From Nematostella vectensis (lineage: Eukaryota; Cnidaria; Anthozoa; Actiniaria; Edwardsiidae), in NCBI RefSeq assembly GCF_932526225.1, contig NC_064046.1, forward strand, positions 9,139,719 to 9,203,718: 64,000 bases of DNA, given 5' to 3'. The number at the start of each line of letters is the position of its first letter. The stretch's first letter is position 1. The notes under the pieces were generated by a model that had not been told where the DNA came from, did no database searches, and saw only the letters and a list, made by a program, of their open reading frames with translations. The position numbers and the translations under genes are program-made. Shown here piece by piece: positions 1 to 11,014 of the stretch.

Positions 1-160
1 GGCTATAATATCACCCTAAAAGAAACCGAGGTAAAAAAAAAATCCCTGGGCATTCTCATTTTTACCCCTAAAAGATACCCAAGGCTCCAAATTTACACCC
101 TAAAAGATACAACGATGATCCCCGTCCGATGGATATAGGAACAGTCTCCGGGGATCCCCC
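1..160. repeat. Short direct repeats with the motif CCCTAAAAGATAC
   Basis: The motif CCCTAAAAGA(T)AC occurs about three times (near 15, 66 and 98) in an A-rich stretch. It is probably a decayed interspersed repeat in an RNF31 intron. No coding signal is visible. Confidence 0.4.
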
Positions 161-478
161 ATCTGTTTTCACTGAAATAGGTGGTGGCCAATAACTTCTT
201 TTCAAATAATGACTAATGTGAGGGGGGATGACTGGAAGTTATTTTATACATTAGCAAAAGAAAATTATACATAAATTAATTTGTACCACTTTCAGCCATG
301 ACTCCCCCTAAGGCTAATCATGCCTGGGGCTCAGGTATTATTACGTAATCAACTGGTAGTATGGTAAACTGGTGAGATAGCCGCTTTGAGTGGAATAGAA
401 TTTAAAAATGCAGTATCACAGTGCAATTACACCACATAGCAAATTTATTTGGTGAATGTTGAAAGCATGACTACTCAC

Positions 479-2010
479 TGTAGCCTTTGGTCCATCAGAA
501 ACATCTTCTCCACTCTGGTCATCCACCCTGTCAAACGGGTTCGTGTCACCATCAACCCTCACTCCATCACCTTTGGCTTCTCCTTGTGGGCTTATTATCG
601 CATTTGCTGCCTTATCATCCAGCTCTCTTAGACCGAAATAAGGATGCTTGCCTTTTACTAGGTCCCCAATCTCTACTCTTGCGAGATACAGGTCTGCGGC
701 CAGTTCTCTTACTTTCTCTACATTGGGTTCAATGATGTTATCAGGAAACGAGAGTCCATCTTGTACATTAGCAGTGTATCCCATTTGCCGCAATATGTCA
801 GTGCTTCCTTCTATATTTTCCAGGTAAGTTCTAACAAGGCTGCTTGTAAATTTTACTGTCCTCCAGTTAATAGGTTTCATAGGTTTAAGGAGATTTGTTG
901 CGTATTTCTCAAGAATTGCCAGGGCTTGGATTGTGTAGATAAGCTTTTCTTTTACCTTAAATAAAAAAAATTGTCAACAATAGAAATGAAGGTAGAAATA
1001 AACACTCTGGGTACATGAGAAAACTGCAGGCTTGTTGCTAAGACGTTTGTCAGTGAGTTTACCATTACATTGGGCCAGCTAATAGAAGAACATGAGACTG
1101 TATATCTACATATATAGTAAAAAAAATAATAAACCTGTGGTCACCTTTTTCCCAGCCTTTAAAATGTACCTGCAGTTAATACTACTGCAAGGGACAGTCC
1201 TGCTTACAGTGAGAGCACAGCCCTCGCAGGTAAAACAAGGGAAAAACACTATCAAAGAAGGGTAGCTCTCACATTTCTCAAATAAAACACTTTCTTGAGC
1301 CATGTATACCACTATCAACTCTTCCATCTTTTCTCTACAGAGCAATGTATACCACTATCATTTCTCCCATCTTTCCCCCTTGAGCCATGTATACCACTAT
1401 CTACTCTTCCATCTTTCCTACCTTGAGCCATGTATACCACTATCTACTTCCATTATCCTCCCTTGAGTCATGTATGTAAACCACTATCAACTCTTCAATC
1501 TTTCCCCCTTGAGCCATGTACATCACTATCAACTCTTCCATCTTTACCCCATGAGCCATGTTACAATAAAAAAAATGTCTTTTCTAATAAAAGATACTGT
1601 TGTAGAAAACTGAGATTTTGATTAGAAATTACCATCTTGGTATCAGGACCAGGATTTAGGGAGCTCAGAGATTAAATAAAAAAGTCTAAGAAACAAGTTA
1701 TTGACATGGGGGAAGCTTCTTCGCAGGAAATACAACACAACTAAGAAATAAAATGTGTGAAGGGTGAATAATTACATTATTTTTTTCCAGTAAATTCTCC
1801 ACATCCAGTTGTTTATACTTCTCGTTGATAGGGACATAGAGATCAATTATCTGACGGCATTTCTGCACTCTTCCTTCCATTGTTTGGTCAGTTGGCATAA
1901 AGTATTCCTGCTCATAGTCTGTTCGTAGACCTTGTAGTATCATAAGGTTTTCATCTAAGTTAACAGCCGGTGTGGTGATTGCCACAAATGCAAGTTCCCT
2001 TCCTGAAATA

Positions 2011-2051
<41 letters not shown>

Positions 2052-2056
2052 TAACG

Positions 2057-2092
<36 letters not shown>

Positions 2093-3189
2093 TGTATTCA
2101 TGAACCATCCACATCCAAGTAAGCTCATATTTTTAAATTATAATCTTAGGATTATAAACATAAATTAATTTGTGAAGCTAAACACCCTCTCTGCAGCTGG
2201 AGGTTCTGTCATCTATGCCAACCTGTCTCCCCCACTTTAGTTATATACAAGGTGCGAGAGCACCACATGGTACTGCACTCAGTTTAAATAATACAATATT
2301 TATTCCATGTTATTAAAATTGTTTCTGTTTGGGTTTTATAGCTCTGCTTTTCATAGAAATGAATGACTATTTCTCACTGTGTAGTCCAGAAAATATCCAT
2401 CCTATTGAGGGCGTCGGAGGTATGACTACCGACCCCTCTGGAATTTTCCAACCCCCTGGAAAAGAATAAATACAGTAACTGTTAAGGAAAAAGGGCATTT
2501 TACCCCCCTCCCACCCCCCTGGAATTTCCGATCCCCTTAATGGGGGGGGGGGGGGGGTATGGATATTTTCTGGAACTACATATTGCTAAAAATGTTGATG
2601 ATTCAAATGAAGAACTACATCCAGACACGCAGACGGGGGAGGGGGGAGGGGCGGTCCGGAAATGGGACCCTCTTCGACTGGAAGATCCACTTAAGTGAAG
2701 GAAAATTGAGTACTACTGGGAGCTAGGGCGAGCTAGATGGTCCGTTGAATGGGAAAACAAACCCCCCCTCTCCTGCTAAAAGTCCTGGCTACAGGCCTGT
2801 GTGCATTATGCCATCCAGTGCCTCTTTGTGTGATGTCGCCCAAATGTGAATTGACCTTGTACGAAATGATACTCACCGGGTTCACCTGGTATATCACTTA
2901 ATAATGGAATAGAGGCAGGTCCATATTCAGCAGTATAAGACTGATAATGTGACGGCATAGTCATACTTGAGTATAAAACCTTGGGTTTTGGTTTTGTTCC
3001 CCCAGGGTCAGGATCTCTGGGAAAAGTATATCCTTGATATATGCTTGGTATAACTTTTCGAGGTATTGTAGCATAGGTGGTTGTTGCGGCTGAGCCCAGA
3101 CGATATGGGGTTGCTGTGGTTGTGCTTGATTGTGTTGATGTAACCAATTGCTGATGAAGATTGGCCCTCTGTGGCTCTGTTTCTGGCAT
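479..3189 (-). CDS. RNF31: RNF31/HOIP orthologue, N-terminal part (gene continues off the left edge)
   Basis: HOIP is the catalytic subunit of the LUBAC ubiquitin ligase, which makes Met1-linked chains. Three exons are seen: 2877-3189 (starts at ATG 3189-3187), 1776-2002 and 479-955, all with GT-AG ends and matching phases, 339 codons in total. Exon 1 is Ser/Thr/Pro-rich and unrecognised. Exon 2 is the helical segment before the PUB domain (KYKQLDVENLLEKN resembles the human stretch around RYLQLDAARLVRCN). Exon 3 holds the PUB domain: LAILEKYATNLL, WRTVKF, DILRQMGYT and DGLSFP line up with HOIP residues about 55-140. In HOIP the PUB domain binds OTULIN and SPATA2. After the PUB domain the exon is acidic and low complexity. 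The zinc fingers, UBA and RBR must lie beyond position 1. Positions 1-478 show no exon I can support. Family identity is from memory, with no search run. Confidence 0.88.
1295..1562. repeat. About 43-bp minisatellite in RNF31 intron 2
   Basis: Repeated unit containing TTGAGCCATGTATACCACTA followed by TCAACTCTTCCATCTTTCC, about six imperfect copies. The same unit, in the same orientation, forms a second array at about 62630-62850 in a TCF25 intron. Short reading frames here are by-products of the repeat. Confidence 0.8.
2008..2094. repeat. AT-rich trinucleotide and hexanucleotide microsatellite
   Basis: A run of ATA/TAA triplets passes into GATAAT units directly upstream (on the minus strand) of the RNF31 exon 2 acceptor. 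On the minus strand it gives a T-rich tract, so array length could affect the polypyrimidine tract. Confidence 0.8.
2378..2580. mobile_element. MITE with TGTGTAGTCCAGAAAATATCC inverted ends, copy 1
   Basis: The left end reads TGTGTAGTCCAGAAAATATC and the right end is its inverse (GGATATTTTCTGGAACTACA). The interior has G- and C-runs and a GGAATTTCC-type motif. A second copy with the same ends and interior lies at 37058-37304. No coding capacity, so a non-autonomous DNA transposon is the natural reading. Confidence 0.8.
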
Positions 3190-6100
3190 TTTATGATTTG
3201 CCTAATATATAGCTCAGATGTTTATTTTAATAGGATTGAAGAAAGCAACAGCTAGTGGTGTAAAGGAAAGTCAATAGCAGATATAATCTTGGTGTTTCTG
3301 AAGAGAAAACATAAAGATTGTTATTAACTTACAACTAGACAAAAAATCAGGTAATTCTAAACACATTAACTATGAATAGATTATTGTTACATGAAGAATT
3401 TATCCCAAGCAGTTGATGTGTGTGGCTTCTCTTTTTGCTGTAACATGAAACCAAGCCCAGCATAATCAATAGAACATTTGGTAATGGAACACAATAGAAC
3501 TTGCTTTTGTTATTATTGCATTATTACTGTTAGTGTTATTCAAAGACAATGAAGACAATTAAAGTAACTTATCGAAATGTTGGCTTATTTGATGTTTTCC
3601 TTTGCTAAAACTTCATTTGTATGCATTTCCAATATTTACCAAATGAAATGAAATTAATCAAATCATTGATTGGTTTTTAGTTTGATTGAGTTTGGAAGTC
3701 TGACTCACATAAAATATGAGTTTGATTTTGTAATTGTGAATCAATCAAAATATTAAAGTTCAATTGTGTGTGTTTAGCATTTTGTTTGGATTTATTTGTT
3801 TGATTATTCCAGGAATAAAGCAGTGGACTAGAAAAAGGAGGTAGATAGTATAAATGCAGTACTAGAAATAGGAGGTAGATAGTATAAATGCAGTACTAGA
3901 AATAGGAGGTAGATAGTATAAATGCAGTACTAGAAATAGGAGGTAGATAGTATAAATGCAGTACTAGAAATAGGAGGTAGATAGTATAACTGCAGTACCC
4001 ATCTCAGGGGGTACAGTACAGGGACACTTGTGAAATTCTAACATTCATCCAATAAGGATTTTTATCAGCAGTATTGTTTTCCATTATTGTTCTGACTCAG
4101 CAATGTCTATATAACTTAATCAGTCCCTTATCCATAAATGTCAGACTTGTTCCAGCCAGTCCAAACAGTTGTTTGTATTAACGATTTTAAGTGAAATGTC
4201 TGTTGCAATTGGCATCTATCACCAATTTATTTATCAATGCAGCAAAAATACTGAGAAACAAAATGAACGCCAAAACACTATTGGTTTTTGTCTTCTGCTA
4301 CCATTATGCTTCTGTTGTTTGAGCTACTGCGGTTGTAATTTTAGTTAAAGGAACACTGCATACTAAATATGATTGGGTCTTCAAATATGAGTTGTTTGAC
4401 GATAAAAAGAAGTTTGCGGGTATTTTCGCGCGGTTATTCGCTTTATTTGAGAAAATACAAGAAAAGTGCAGAAAAACGCCGCTTGGTACGTCGGCGCAAA
4501 AACTACCAGCAGTGTACCTCAGTGGTGGGGATGTTGCCAAGGTGACAAATTATCTACTGCGCATGTCATTCCAAGATGGCCGTCACTAAAGGGGAAAATG
4601 TTATCACAGCTTCTTTTGCTACTTTTTACAGCAAAATGGCCTTGCCGATTGTTCTCTAAATAAGGATTTATCACACAAGTTTATCTGACGAAGAGGTCGA
4701 TATTCGCGTGGTATTTTTGTCTGCGTATTATCTGTATTTCCGTGCTTTTATTGTACGCTGCAAGCAAATTGTCTGATAAAAAGGTAGTGATAGCTCACAC
4801 AAAGCTCGTATTCGATCATCTGAAGAAAAGTAAGCGATTGTTTCCCAAATATTGAATGTAAATTCTGTTAAAACCAGTATGAAAAACTGTTCTAATTAAA
4901 AATCATTCTGACATATACTGTAAGTACATTTACTTATATGCTCTAATACTCTCTTGTTGATGATTTTACCCGTATCTATTGAAAATGTACTTAAGTAATC
5001 TCGTAACGAAGAAAGCTTTCTTTGTTACTTCAACTAGCCAGGCAAAACAATGCCCAAACAAGATCTCCATGGCTACATTGTCCAAGACTCGGATGCACGC
5101 AAGGGTGCATGGTATGTGGTGGTGGTTATGTATTGATCTTCTGAGCTTTTGAAGTATGGTTCAATATGGTTCAGATATGGTTCAATCAACCATCAACTCT
5201 CCCGGGTTTTCTTGCAGGTTAATAATAAGCTAAACCTCATTCGATTTTTACCAAAAAAAATCAACTTGAAACTCTAAACTAGACGAATGTCCGATCAGTA
5301 CTGGTCAATTTAAAAATAACTCTCCCGACCAAAAAAGCACATTATTGAACCTTTCTTGATCAATTTTGTTCTTGGCCTACATTATTTAGCTTCTAGCCAA
5401 GATGAAAATGAATTTAGATAACTGTTTAAAACAAATTTCTGAGGTAAGTAAATTGTATTACATGACACCCTAATCTCTTCGTAACAAGAACTTAGCTTAC
5501 TTATCAAAGACAAAGAATGGACAAAGAAACCGAAGAAATTTACTTATCAAGACAGGTGCACACCCGTCTCATGACAAGTGAAAAAAACTGGTTGCTGTAT
5601 ATAGTTTTCATATTATTGTATTTTCGGTGTAATAAAATTACAGGTATTGATTGTAGACATCCTAATCATAGAGCATTCAATTTTTGGGGGACTCAACCTA
5701 TTTTGTCGGTGTTTTCACTAGTGACATGCTCAGAGCGCCTGCTCGACCGCCAAATTCTCAATACAATTTAATTTATCCCCACTAGTGACATCACAATGGA
5801 AACTATGGAAACAATGGATACCGCTGCTCAAAACTGCGACGCCGTTGGAATTCATTAAAATGGTCGCTTTTCGGGTACTCGAGCGAGGATTTCTAAAATA
5901 TGGAAACAAGGCCAAAAAAACGGGTTGCAGCAATCGTATTTGATGTTCAAGATGCTGGAATGAAGCCCTACATGCATTTAGCAAGCAGTGTCCCTTTGAA
6001 GCATATAAATAAATCTGTTTTGAACAGGAAGCTATAGAGTCAGTTGCACAACGAGTTAACATTGGAGTATCAACTAAATCCTCGATTTAAACACTGCCTT

Positions 6101-6896
6101 AAACGCATAGTAAAATAACGGTAACACATCCTAACGATTGTTCTACTTCACCTATCTTCATACGGGTTTTGCCACAAACAGTCAAGTTTATCAAATTCAA
6201 AAATTAAGCTTGATAAACATAACATGATTTGGCTTGTGTTTGGTGGTAAAATATCAAGAAAAGCGGGCCTGAATAAGCAAAAGGGGGAACACTTACCTTA
6301 AAACATAGCATTTTCGTGTTCTTTAGGTAGTGAGTAACAAATAAGCCTGCACTTATCTTCCGTTGTCCCGCAACACCGAGGGAATTACCCTTAACTTTCT
6401 ATGGTTTCACATTCCTTCTCGCCTGTTTCACCTTCCAAGAAAGGTGTCACGTGATACCACAGGGACTTTCCCGCATACGCACATACGGATACGTGTATTG
6501 TGTCACAAGTTTTTTTTTACTATTGTTCTAGATAATTTTTCCCTTCGCTAAGCCTACTTTATTTCAGATGTATTCATTTTTGTATACTTTAACACGATGT
6601 GATCAATTATATTTTCCGTGTTGGTCTCCCTGTGTGGTATTAGATCGGACTCCCTGTGGTAAATTTATTATTTTTTTTGTAAAGGTGGTAAATGCTTCAC
6701 TGACGACCCATAAAAGAGATATGCTATATATTGCAAATTTGCAAGTTAAGTAGCTAACATGGGCTGATCATTTGAACTTGCAACTTGCAAAGTATTAGTT
6801 CGCCAAAACAAATATAGAGAAGAGAATCAAGGGAAAGGTAATAATATTAATATTTTGGGTTATCTGTGGTCCTGTCAGTTTTGTGGTTAATCCAAG
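3190..6896. other. Intergenic region between divergent RNF31 and POMGNT2
   Basis: Holds the promoters of both divergent genes and no exon I can support. It is AT-rich overall, with a 34-bp minisatellite at 3835-3990. Short open frames at 4304-4663, 5517-6062 and 6363-6753 show no domain, no splice context and no low-complexity-free stretch that would argue for a gene. The direct 8-bp motif ACTAGTGA occurs twice near 5718 and 5781. Confidence 0.6.
3835..3990. repeat. 34-bp minisatellite, about five copies
   Basis: Unit contains AGAAATAGGAGGTAGATAGT plus ATAAATGCAGTACT. Period is 34 bp, read from GTAGATAG starts at 3841, 3875 and 3909. Copies are nearly identical, suggesting recent expansion. 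Confidence 0.85.
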
Positions 6897-6903
6897 ATGG
6901 CGG
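6893..6903 (+). promoter_or_regulatory. YY1-like element overlapping the POMGNT2 start codon
   Basis: CAAGATGGCGG spans the ATG at 6897. This matches the YY1 consensus (CAAGATGGCGGC) that often lies just downstream of transcription starts. The retinoblastoma gene start (13377-13386, CCAAGATGGC) has a similar context. Function is inferred from sequence only. Confidence 0.4.
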
Positions 6904-8759
6904 GTGTTGTCACCCGGCCGCCAGTTGGGAACCGCGATTTCGCGTCATTTGCATTATGTACTGGAGCGTATCTCTACGCATCGACCAAACGAATGGTTAA
7001 TGACATGAAGCAGTCGGCAATATTCCCTGTTATTTTCCATGTTTGCGTGTTTTTAGCCCTTCAAATTACATACAACGTCGTGGTTCAACAATGGAATGTT
7101 GATTTATCCAAACTAACTGTTGCTACAACTTCTTGCAAGTCCAAGAAAGTTTCAAAACTTTCGTCTTTCGAAAGTTTACGCCTTGGTTCGAGTGTGTGGT
7201 GTTCTGGGACGAGCAAAAGCGATCGGATCTGTAAATTCAAGAACTTGTGTTACCACCCTGTACATAAAGAGTACATGTTCTTCCATGGTTTGAATTCCGT
7301 GATAGATGGGGTCCCCAAGGACAGATTTAATCCTGCTTTGTTGGACCTATCATCCGTAGATGATCACAATGTCCAATATTTCAATTACGTCGACTTTCCA
7401 GCTCATTCTTTGGATGCGTATGAAAACGTTACAATATTCGACGGTAATAATTACATCTTTCATCGATTTCATCCTGATAATATAATGCATGCGATTCACG
7501 ATGATCTTTTACCATTGTTCCATACAATGAAGCAGTATTCAAACTCTGGATCTTCTCAAATTGATCTCAATAGCCGATTAGTATTCATGGAGGGCTACGA
7601 ACTAGGACCATACTCAGAACTCTACCAGCTGTTCAGCAGACTCCAGCTTGTTATTAAAGATAATTTGACTGTGAATAACACATTGAAGTGTTTCCAGAAT
7701 GCTGTAGTTGGACTTTCAAAGTTTACAACATGGTACCAGTATGGATTTGACCAAATACAAGGGCCATTACCAGAAATACAAATAACTGCAAAACAGATTT
7801 ATGAATTCACAAGGTTTGTAAGAGAAAGACTTGGAATTAATGAGAGTGTTTCTCATACACAATCACCACAAGTTGTACTATGCACCCGGCATCATAATCG
7901 ATTGATACTTAATGACCAAGAAATCTCAAATGCTATTATCACAAAGATGAACAAAAGAGTTGCCAAAGTGAGCTTTGAGACCCATTCGCTTGAGCAAATG
8001 ATCCGCATTATTGGAAGATCGTCTGGCTTGATTGGAATGCATGGCTCAATTCTAGTTATGGCCATGTTTTTGCCACAAGGTTCATTCCTTATGGAGCTTT
8101 TCCCTTATGGAGTTGTTCCATGGAATTACCGTCCATATAAAACATTAGCTGGGTTACCCGGTATGAACCTGGTCTATCAGGATTGGAGAAATACCAATGA
8201 AGAAAATACTGTGACTCACCCAGACAGGCTGCCAGCATTTGGTGGTATTGCTCATCTGAGTAGGGACGAGCAAGAAGATATAATAAACACCAAAGAAGTT
8301 CCATTGCATTATTGCTGCAATGACCCTTACTGGCTGTACCGAATCTATCAGGACACAAAAATAGACATTGATTCATTTTCAGCCAGTTTAAATACAGCTA
8401 TTGAAGGGAGCCATAAACTTTTTACTCAGGGATTTCAGGCAGCAAATGAACTACTTCTTCCTGGAAAGGTACTGAATGTATCTTGTGTTGTCCCAGAGGG
8501 GGGGCATACTGTACCTGCACTGGCAATTTCCTGGAAACCTCCCATTAATGTACAATATTTTGAAAACTTCACAGTGCAGTATGAGGTCTGGATACAGAAA
8601 GAAGTTGCCCGGGATTACCTAGCTTATATCTTAGCACCAACTGAGTATGTGTTCACCGAAGGACTTGTTAGACACACAAAGTACAGAATCTGGGTTAGAT
8701 GCCTTGTTAATGATTTGGTAGGACCATTTGGTGTGATGGGGAGTTGTACTACAGAGTAG
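6897..8759 (+). CDS. POMGNT2: Protein O-linked mannose beta-1,4-N-acetylglucosaminyltransferase 2
   Basis: 620 residues in a single exon (human protein about 580, also coded by one exon). The family adds beta-1,4-GlcNAc to O-mannose on alpha-dystroglycan in the ER, the step before the phospho-core M3 glycan. A signal anchor lies at about residues 40-62. The GT61-type catalytic region covers about 90-500, with the family-typical WCSGTSKSDRICKFKNLCY at 101-119, HRFHPDNIMHAIHDDLLP at 189-206 and GMHGSILVMAMFLPQGSF at 380-397. A C-terminal fibronectin type III domain lies at about 525-620 (AISWKPP, TKYRIWVRC). Several N-glycosylation sequons are present. The first ATG gives a 39-residue cytoplasmic tail; Met33 or Met37 would still keep the anchor and could be the true start. 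Confidence 0.95.
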   Translation: MAGVVTRPPVGNRDFASFALCTGAYLYASTKRMVNDMKQSAIFPVIFHVCVFLALQITYNVVVQQWNVDLSKLTVATTSCKSKKVSKLSSFESLRLGSSVWCSGTSKSDRICKFKNLCYHPVHKEYMFFHGLNSVIDGVPKDRFNPALLDLSSVDDHNVQYFNYVDFPAHSLDAYENVTIFDGNNYIFHRFHPDNIMHAIHDDLLPLFHTMKQYSNSGSSQIDLNSRLVFMEGYELGPYSELYQLFSRLQLVIKDNLTVNNTLKCFQNAVVGLSKFTTWYQYGFDQIQGPLPEIQITAKQIYEFTRFVRERLGINESVSHTQSPQVVLCTRHHNRLILNDQEISNAIITKMNKRVAKVSFETHSLEQMIRIIGRSSGLIGMHGSILVMAMFLPQGSFLMELFPYGVVPWNYRPYKTLAGLPGMNLVYQDWRNTNEENTVTHPDRLPAFGGIAHLSRDEQEDIINTKEVPLHYCCNDPYWLYRIYQDTKIDIDSFSASLNTAIEGSHKLFTQGFQAANELLLPGKVLNVSCVVPEGGHTVPALAISWKPPINVQYFENFTVQYEVWIQKEVARDYLAYILAPTEYVFTEGLVRHTKYRIWVRCLVNDLVGPFGVMGSCTTE

Positions 8760-9562
8760 ATCTAAGATGGTTTGTACAAAAACATCTTTATTTTTTTTTA
8801 TCAAAATGTTTTCAATTTGTTCAAACCTTTTTCATAGAAGTGCAACTCAGGTAATATTACATGACAGTGGTTGAAGTATATGTATGCAAATACAAGAATT
8901 TAGTTAATATTCCAAAATTAATTGTCAAGATTTTTTCTAAATTCAACATTTATTCTATATTATGTCAAAAATAATACAATATTGTTGGATACCATTCAAC
9001 AATTATCCATCTTAAATTTCATACAAATTTACCATTTAAAGAAAATGCATATAGATGAAAAAAATGAAAGAAATATGGTAGATAGGAAAAAAGTGTAAAA
9101 CACTTCATTATTTAATTACCCATTCTGTAACTAAAACCATTTACAACGCTTTGGGAGAACTTAATAAAAAAAAAGAAAACACCAAATACAAAAAGAAGTG
9201 CAATGATTAAAAAAACACTAGAACCAGATTTATACATGATTACTACTCTTCATTTGGGTCTGGATTTTAACAGCCAAAAAAGGTGTCAAAAATAGTTTTG
9301 TTTCATGCTAACCAGTAACAATTTCTATTTACAATGCAACAAGATTTGGATCTTTTTGGATCTAAACCAAAAAAATATATAATTTACATTATATAATGTT
9401 CATAATTTTCATGATGGATGATTTTTTAAATATAATTCACTGCATTGTAGACAAAATAATTAATTCACATACAATGTCATCAGATATTGTATAGTAAAAT
9501 CCAGGTTCCATTATAAAGATACTGGTTGTAAATATGAAGAGATGTAATAAATTACAAATTGC
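8760..9562. other. POMGNT2 3' flank, AT-rich
   Basis: Very AT-rich stretch after the POMGNT2 stop, probably including its 3' UTR. No canonical AATAAA in a clear context near the stop and no exon seen. Confidence 0.5.
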
Positions 9563-9936
9563 TTAAACAAGGACCCACACTATAAAAGGGCTTAGCTTGC
9601 CCCCTTTCGGCTGAATAAAATTCAAGATGACAACACGCTGTAACATTGCGTCGGTAGTGAGATATTTCAGTTGTGTTATTGTTAATAATTTGAACTTATT
9701 TTTACTGAACATTCCTGCTCTTTTGGTGGGTTATTCATTGTAAGTTGCCAAGAGAAAATGAACCAAGCAAACTAGAGAAAAAGCGCTTCATAAGTTGAGT
9801 TTGGGTTTCGCTCCTCGTGGGCAAACAAGACACGCTTGAATGGACTCCGGAGCTCCGCACCGCATGGCAGTTTACTGACAACTGAGCCTTTCATGGACCT
9901 GGTTCAGGCCCTTTAAAAGTGTGGGCCCTTGTTTAA
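9563..9936. mobile_element. TTAA-flanked MITE
   Basis: Bounded by TTAA at 9563-9566 and 9933-9936. Next to each TTAA is an inverted repeat: ACAAGGACCCACACTATAAA on the left and ACAAGGGCCCACACTTTTAA (read inward on the minus strand) on the right. TTAA duplication is the mark of piggyBac-type transposition. There is no transposase, so this would be a non-autonomous derivative. Confidence 0.75.
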
Positions 9937-9977
9937 ATCACTGCAGTTCATGTCAAAACTTGCGTCTTATTGAATTA

Positions 9978-10134
9978 TAGAGCTGTAGCAGGCCTCAAGA
10001 TATTGGTGGTGGTAAGATACAGAAACATTAAGAAAAATTGCCATGCTCCTACTGATCATAATTAATTAATATAATATAATTAATATAATTTTATGAAAAT
10101 ATTGGGGGGGGGGGGGTGCACATGCCCCCACCAT
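9978..10134. mobile_element. GTAGCAGGCC-family repeat, copy 1
   Basis: Begins TGTAGCAGGCCTCAAGATAT, then ATACAGAAACATTAAGAAAA and a G-run. It shares these blocks with copies at 36150-36345, 41671-41876 and 55478-55665. The right end is diverged or truncated against the next element. Confidence 0.55.
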
Positions 10135-10137
10135 CTC

Positions 10138-10347
10138 TAGCCTGCTTGAAGGCGGTACTCAGTGTTATTAGCGCGGAAAACCCTCTCCGTTCGTTGATCG
10201 GGCGCCATCTTGTATTTTAAGCTGCGTGGTTCCTGGGGGCGAGCGCACAAACGGACGCAGGGCTGGGGGAAACAAGATGGCGCTCGATCACCGAACGAAG
10301 AGGGCTTTCTGTGATGATAACACCGAGTACTGTCTGCAAGCAGGCTA
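10138..10347. mobile_element. Foldback element with about 75-bp arms
   Basis: The left arm starts TAGCCTGCTTGAAGGCGGTA and the right arm ends with the inverse of TAGCCTGCTTGCAGACAGTA. The complementarity continues imperfectly inward to CAAGATGGCGC, so most of the 210 bp folds into one hairpin. No clear target duplication. A 76-codon frame across it is only the folded repeat. Confidence 0.8.
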
Positions 10348-11014
10348 CACCACCCCCAGTGCGCCATCCCCTGCTATGACCCTGAATTATCAGATATTTT
10401 TTTGAGTAACCTGTAGTCTGCTCCTAACCATGCTCAGTCACAAGTGTTTTTGTTTCTAAGTCTTGATTGTTTTTTGGCGGATATCAATCGTCTTTTTTTC
10501 AATTCTGCATCTGTCCCAGTTTTAGACTGATCTTAACCAAAACAACATCATAGTAGATCACCTTCTAAGCTACCGCCACAAGGCCTGGTGCTTTTTGGTG
10601 CTCTCTGATTGTTGGAGGCATAGCAGCCACTAACAGTGATACGGCTTTCATCACCAAAAACCAATCACAACTCAGAAAAAAAAAAAGGGCATGAGTGACT
10701 AAAATGGGTATAACATCTGTTTTTAGTGTCCCAAATGCATGTACCCTATAAAAAAATATCACCTTCAGCTTCTAAGTTCTCTTCTCTAAGTTTCATTACT
10801 ATTCAATTTACAGCATCATGGTATGATTTGTAGAAGATGCTCCATGTTTAATCGTACATTTACTGTACGATTTTCCACTCAGTCTAAAATGATTTTATTA
10901 TTTGGGGGCTGCCTTTCCCTCCTAAACATTAATGTCGGATTTCAAGGCATGGAAATTGCCCCAATGCTAGATAAGCAGGCCATCATAGCCCCCCCTTGCA
11001 AAGTGAGGCAATGA
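10348..11014. other. Spacer downstream of the seven-helix gene
   Basis: No exon supported. On the minus strand AATAAA lies at 10899-10894, about 115 nt after the stop of the 11015-12508 gene, and is a plausible polyadenylation signal for it. Confidence 0.5.

Noticed and set aside
1698-2114. 138-codon minus-strand frame starting with Ser/Leu repeats
   Set aside because: Only the 1776-2002 part is a real RNF31 exon; the leader is a translated microsatellite upstream of the acceptor.
8089-8376. 95-codon minus-strand frame
   Set aside because: Antisense shadow of POMGNT2 with no features of its own.
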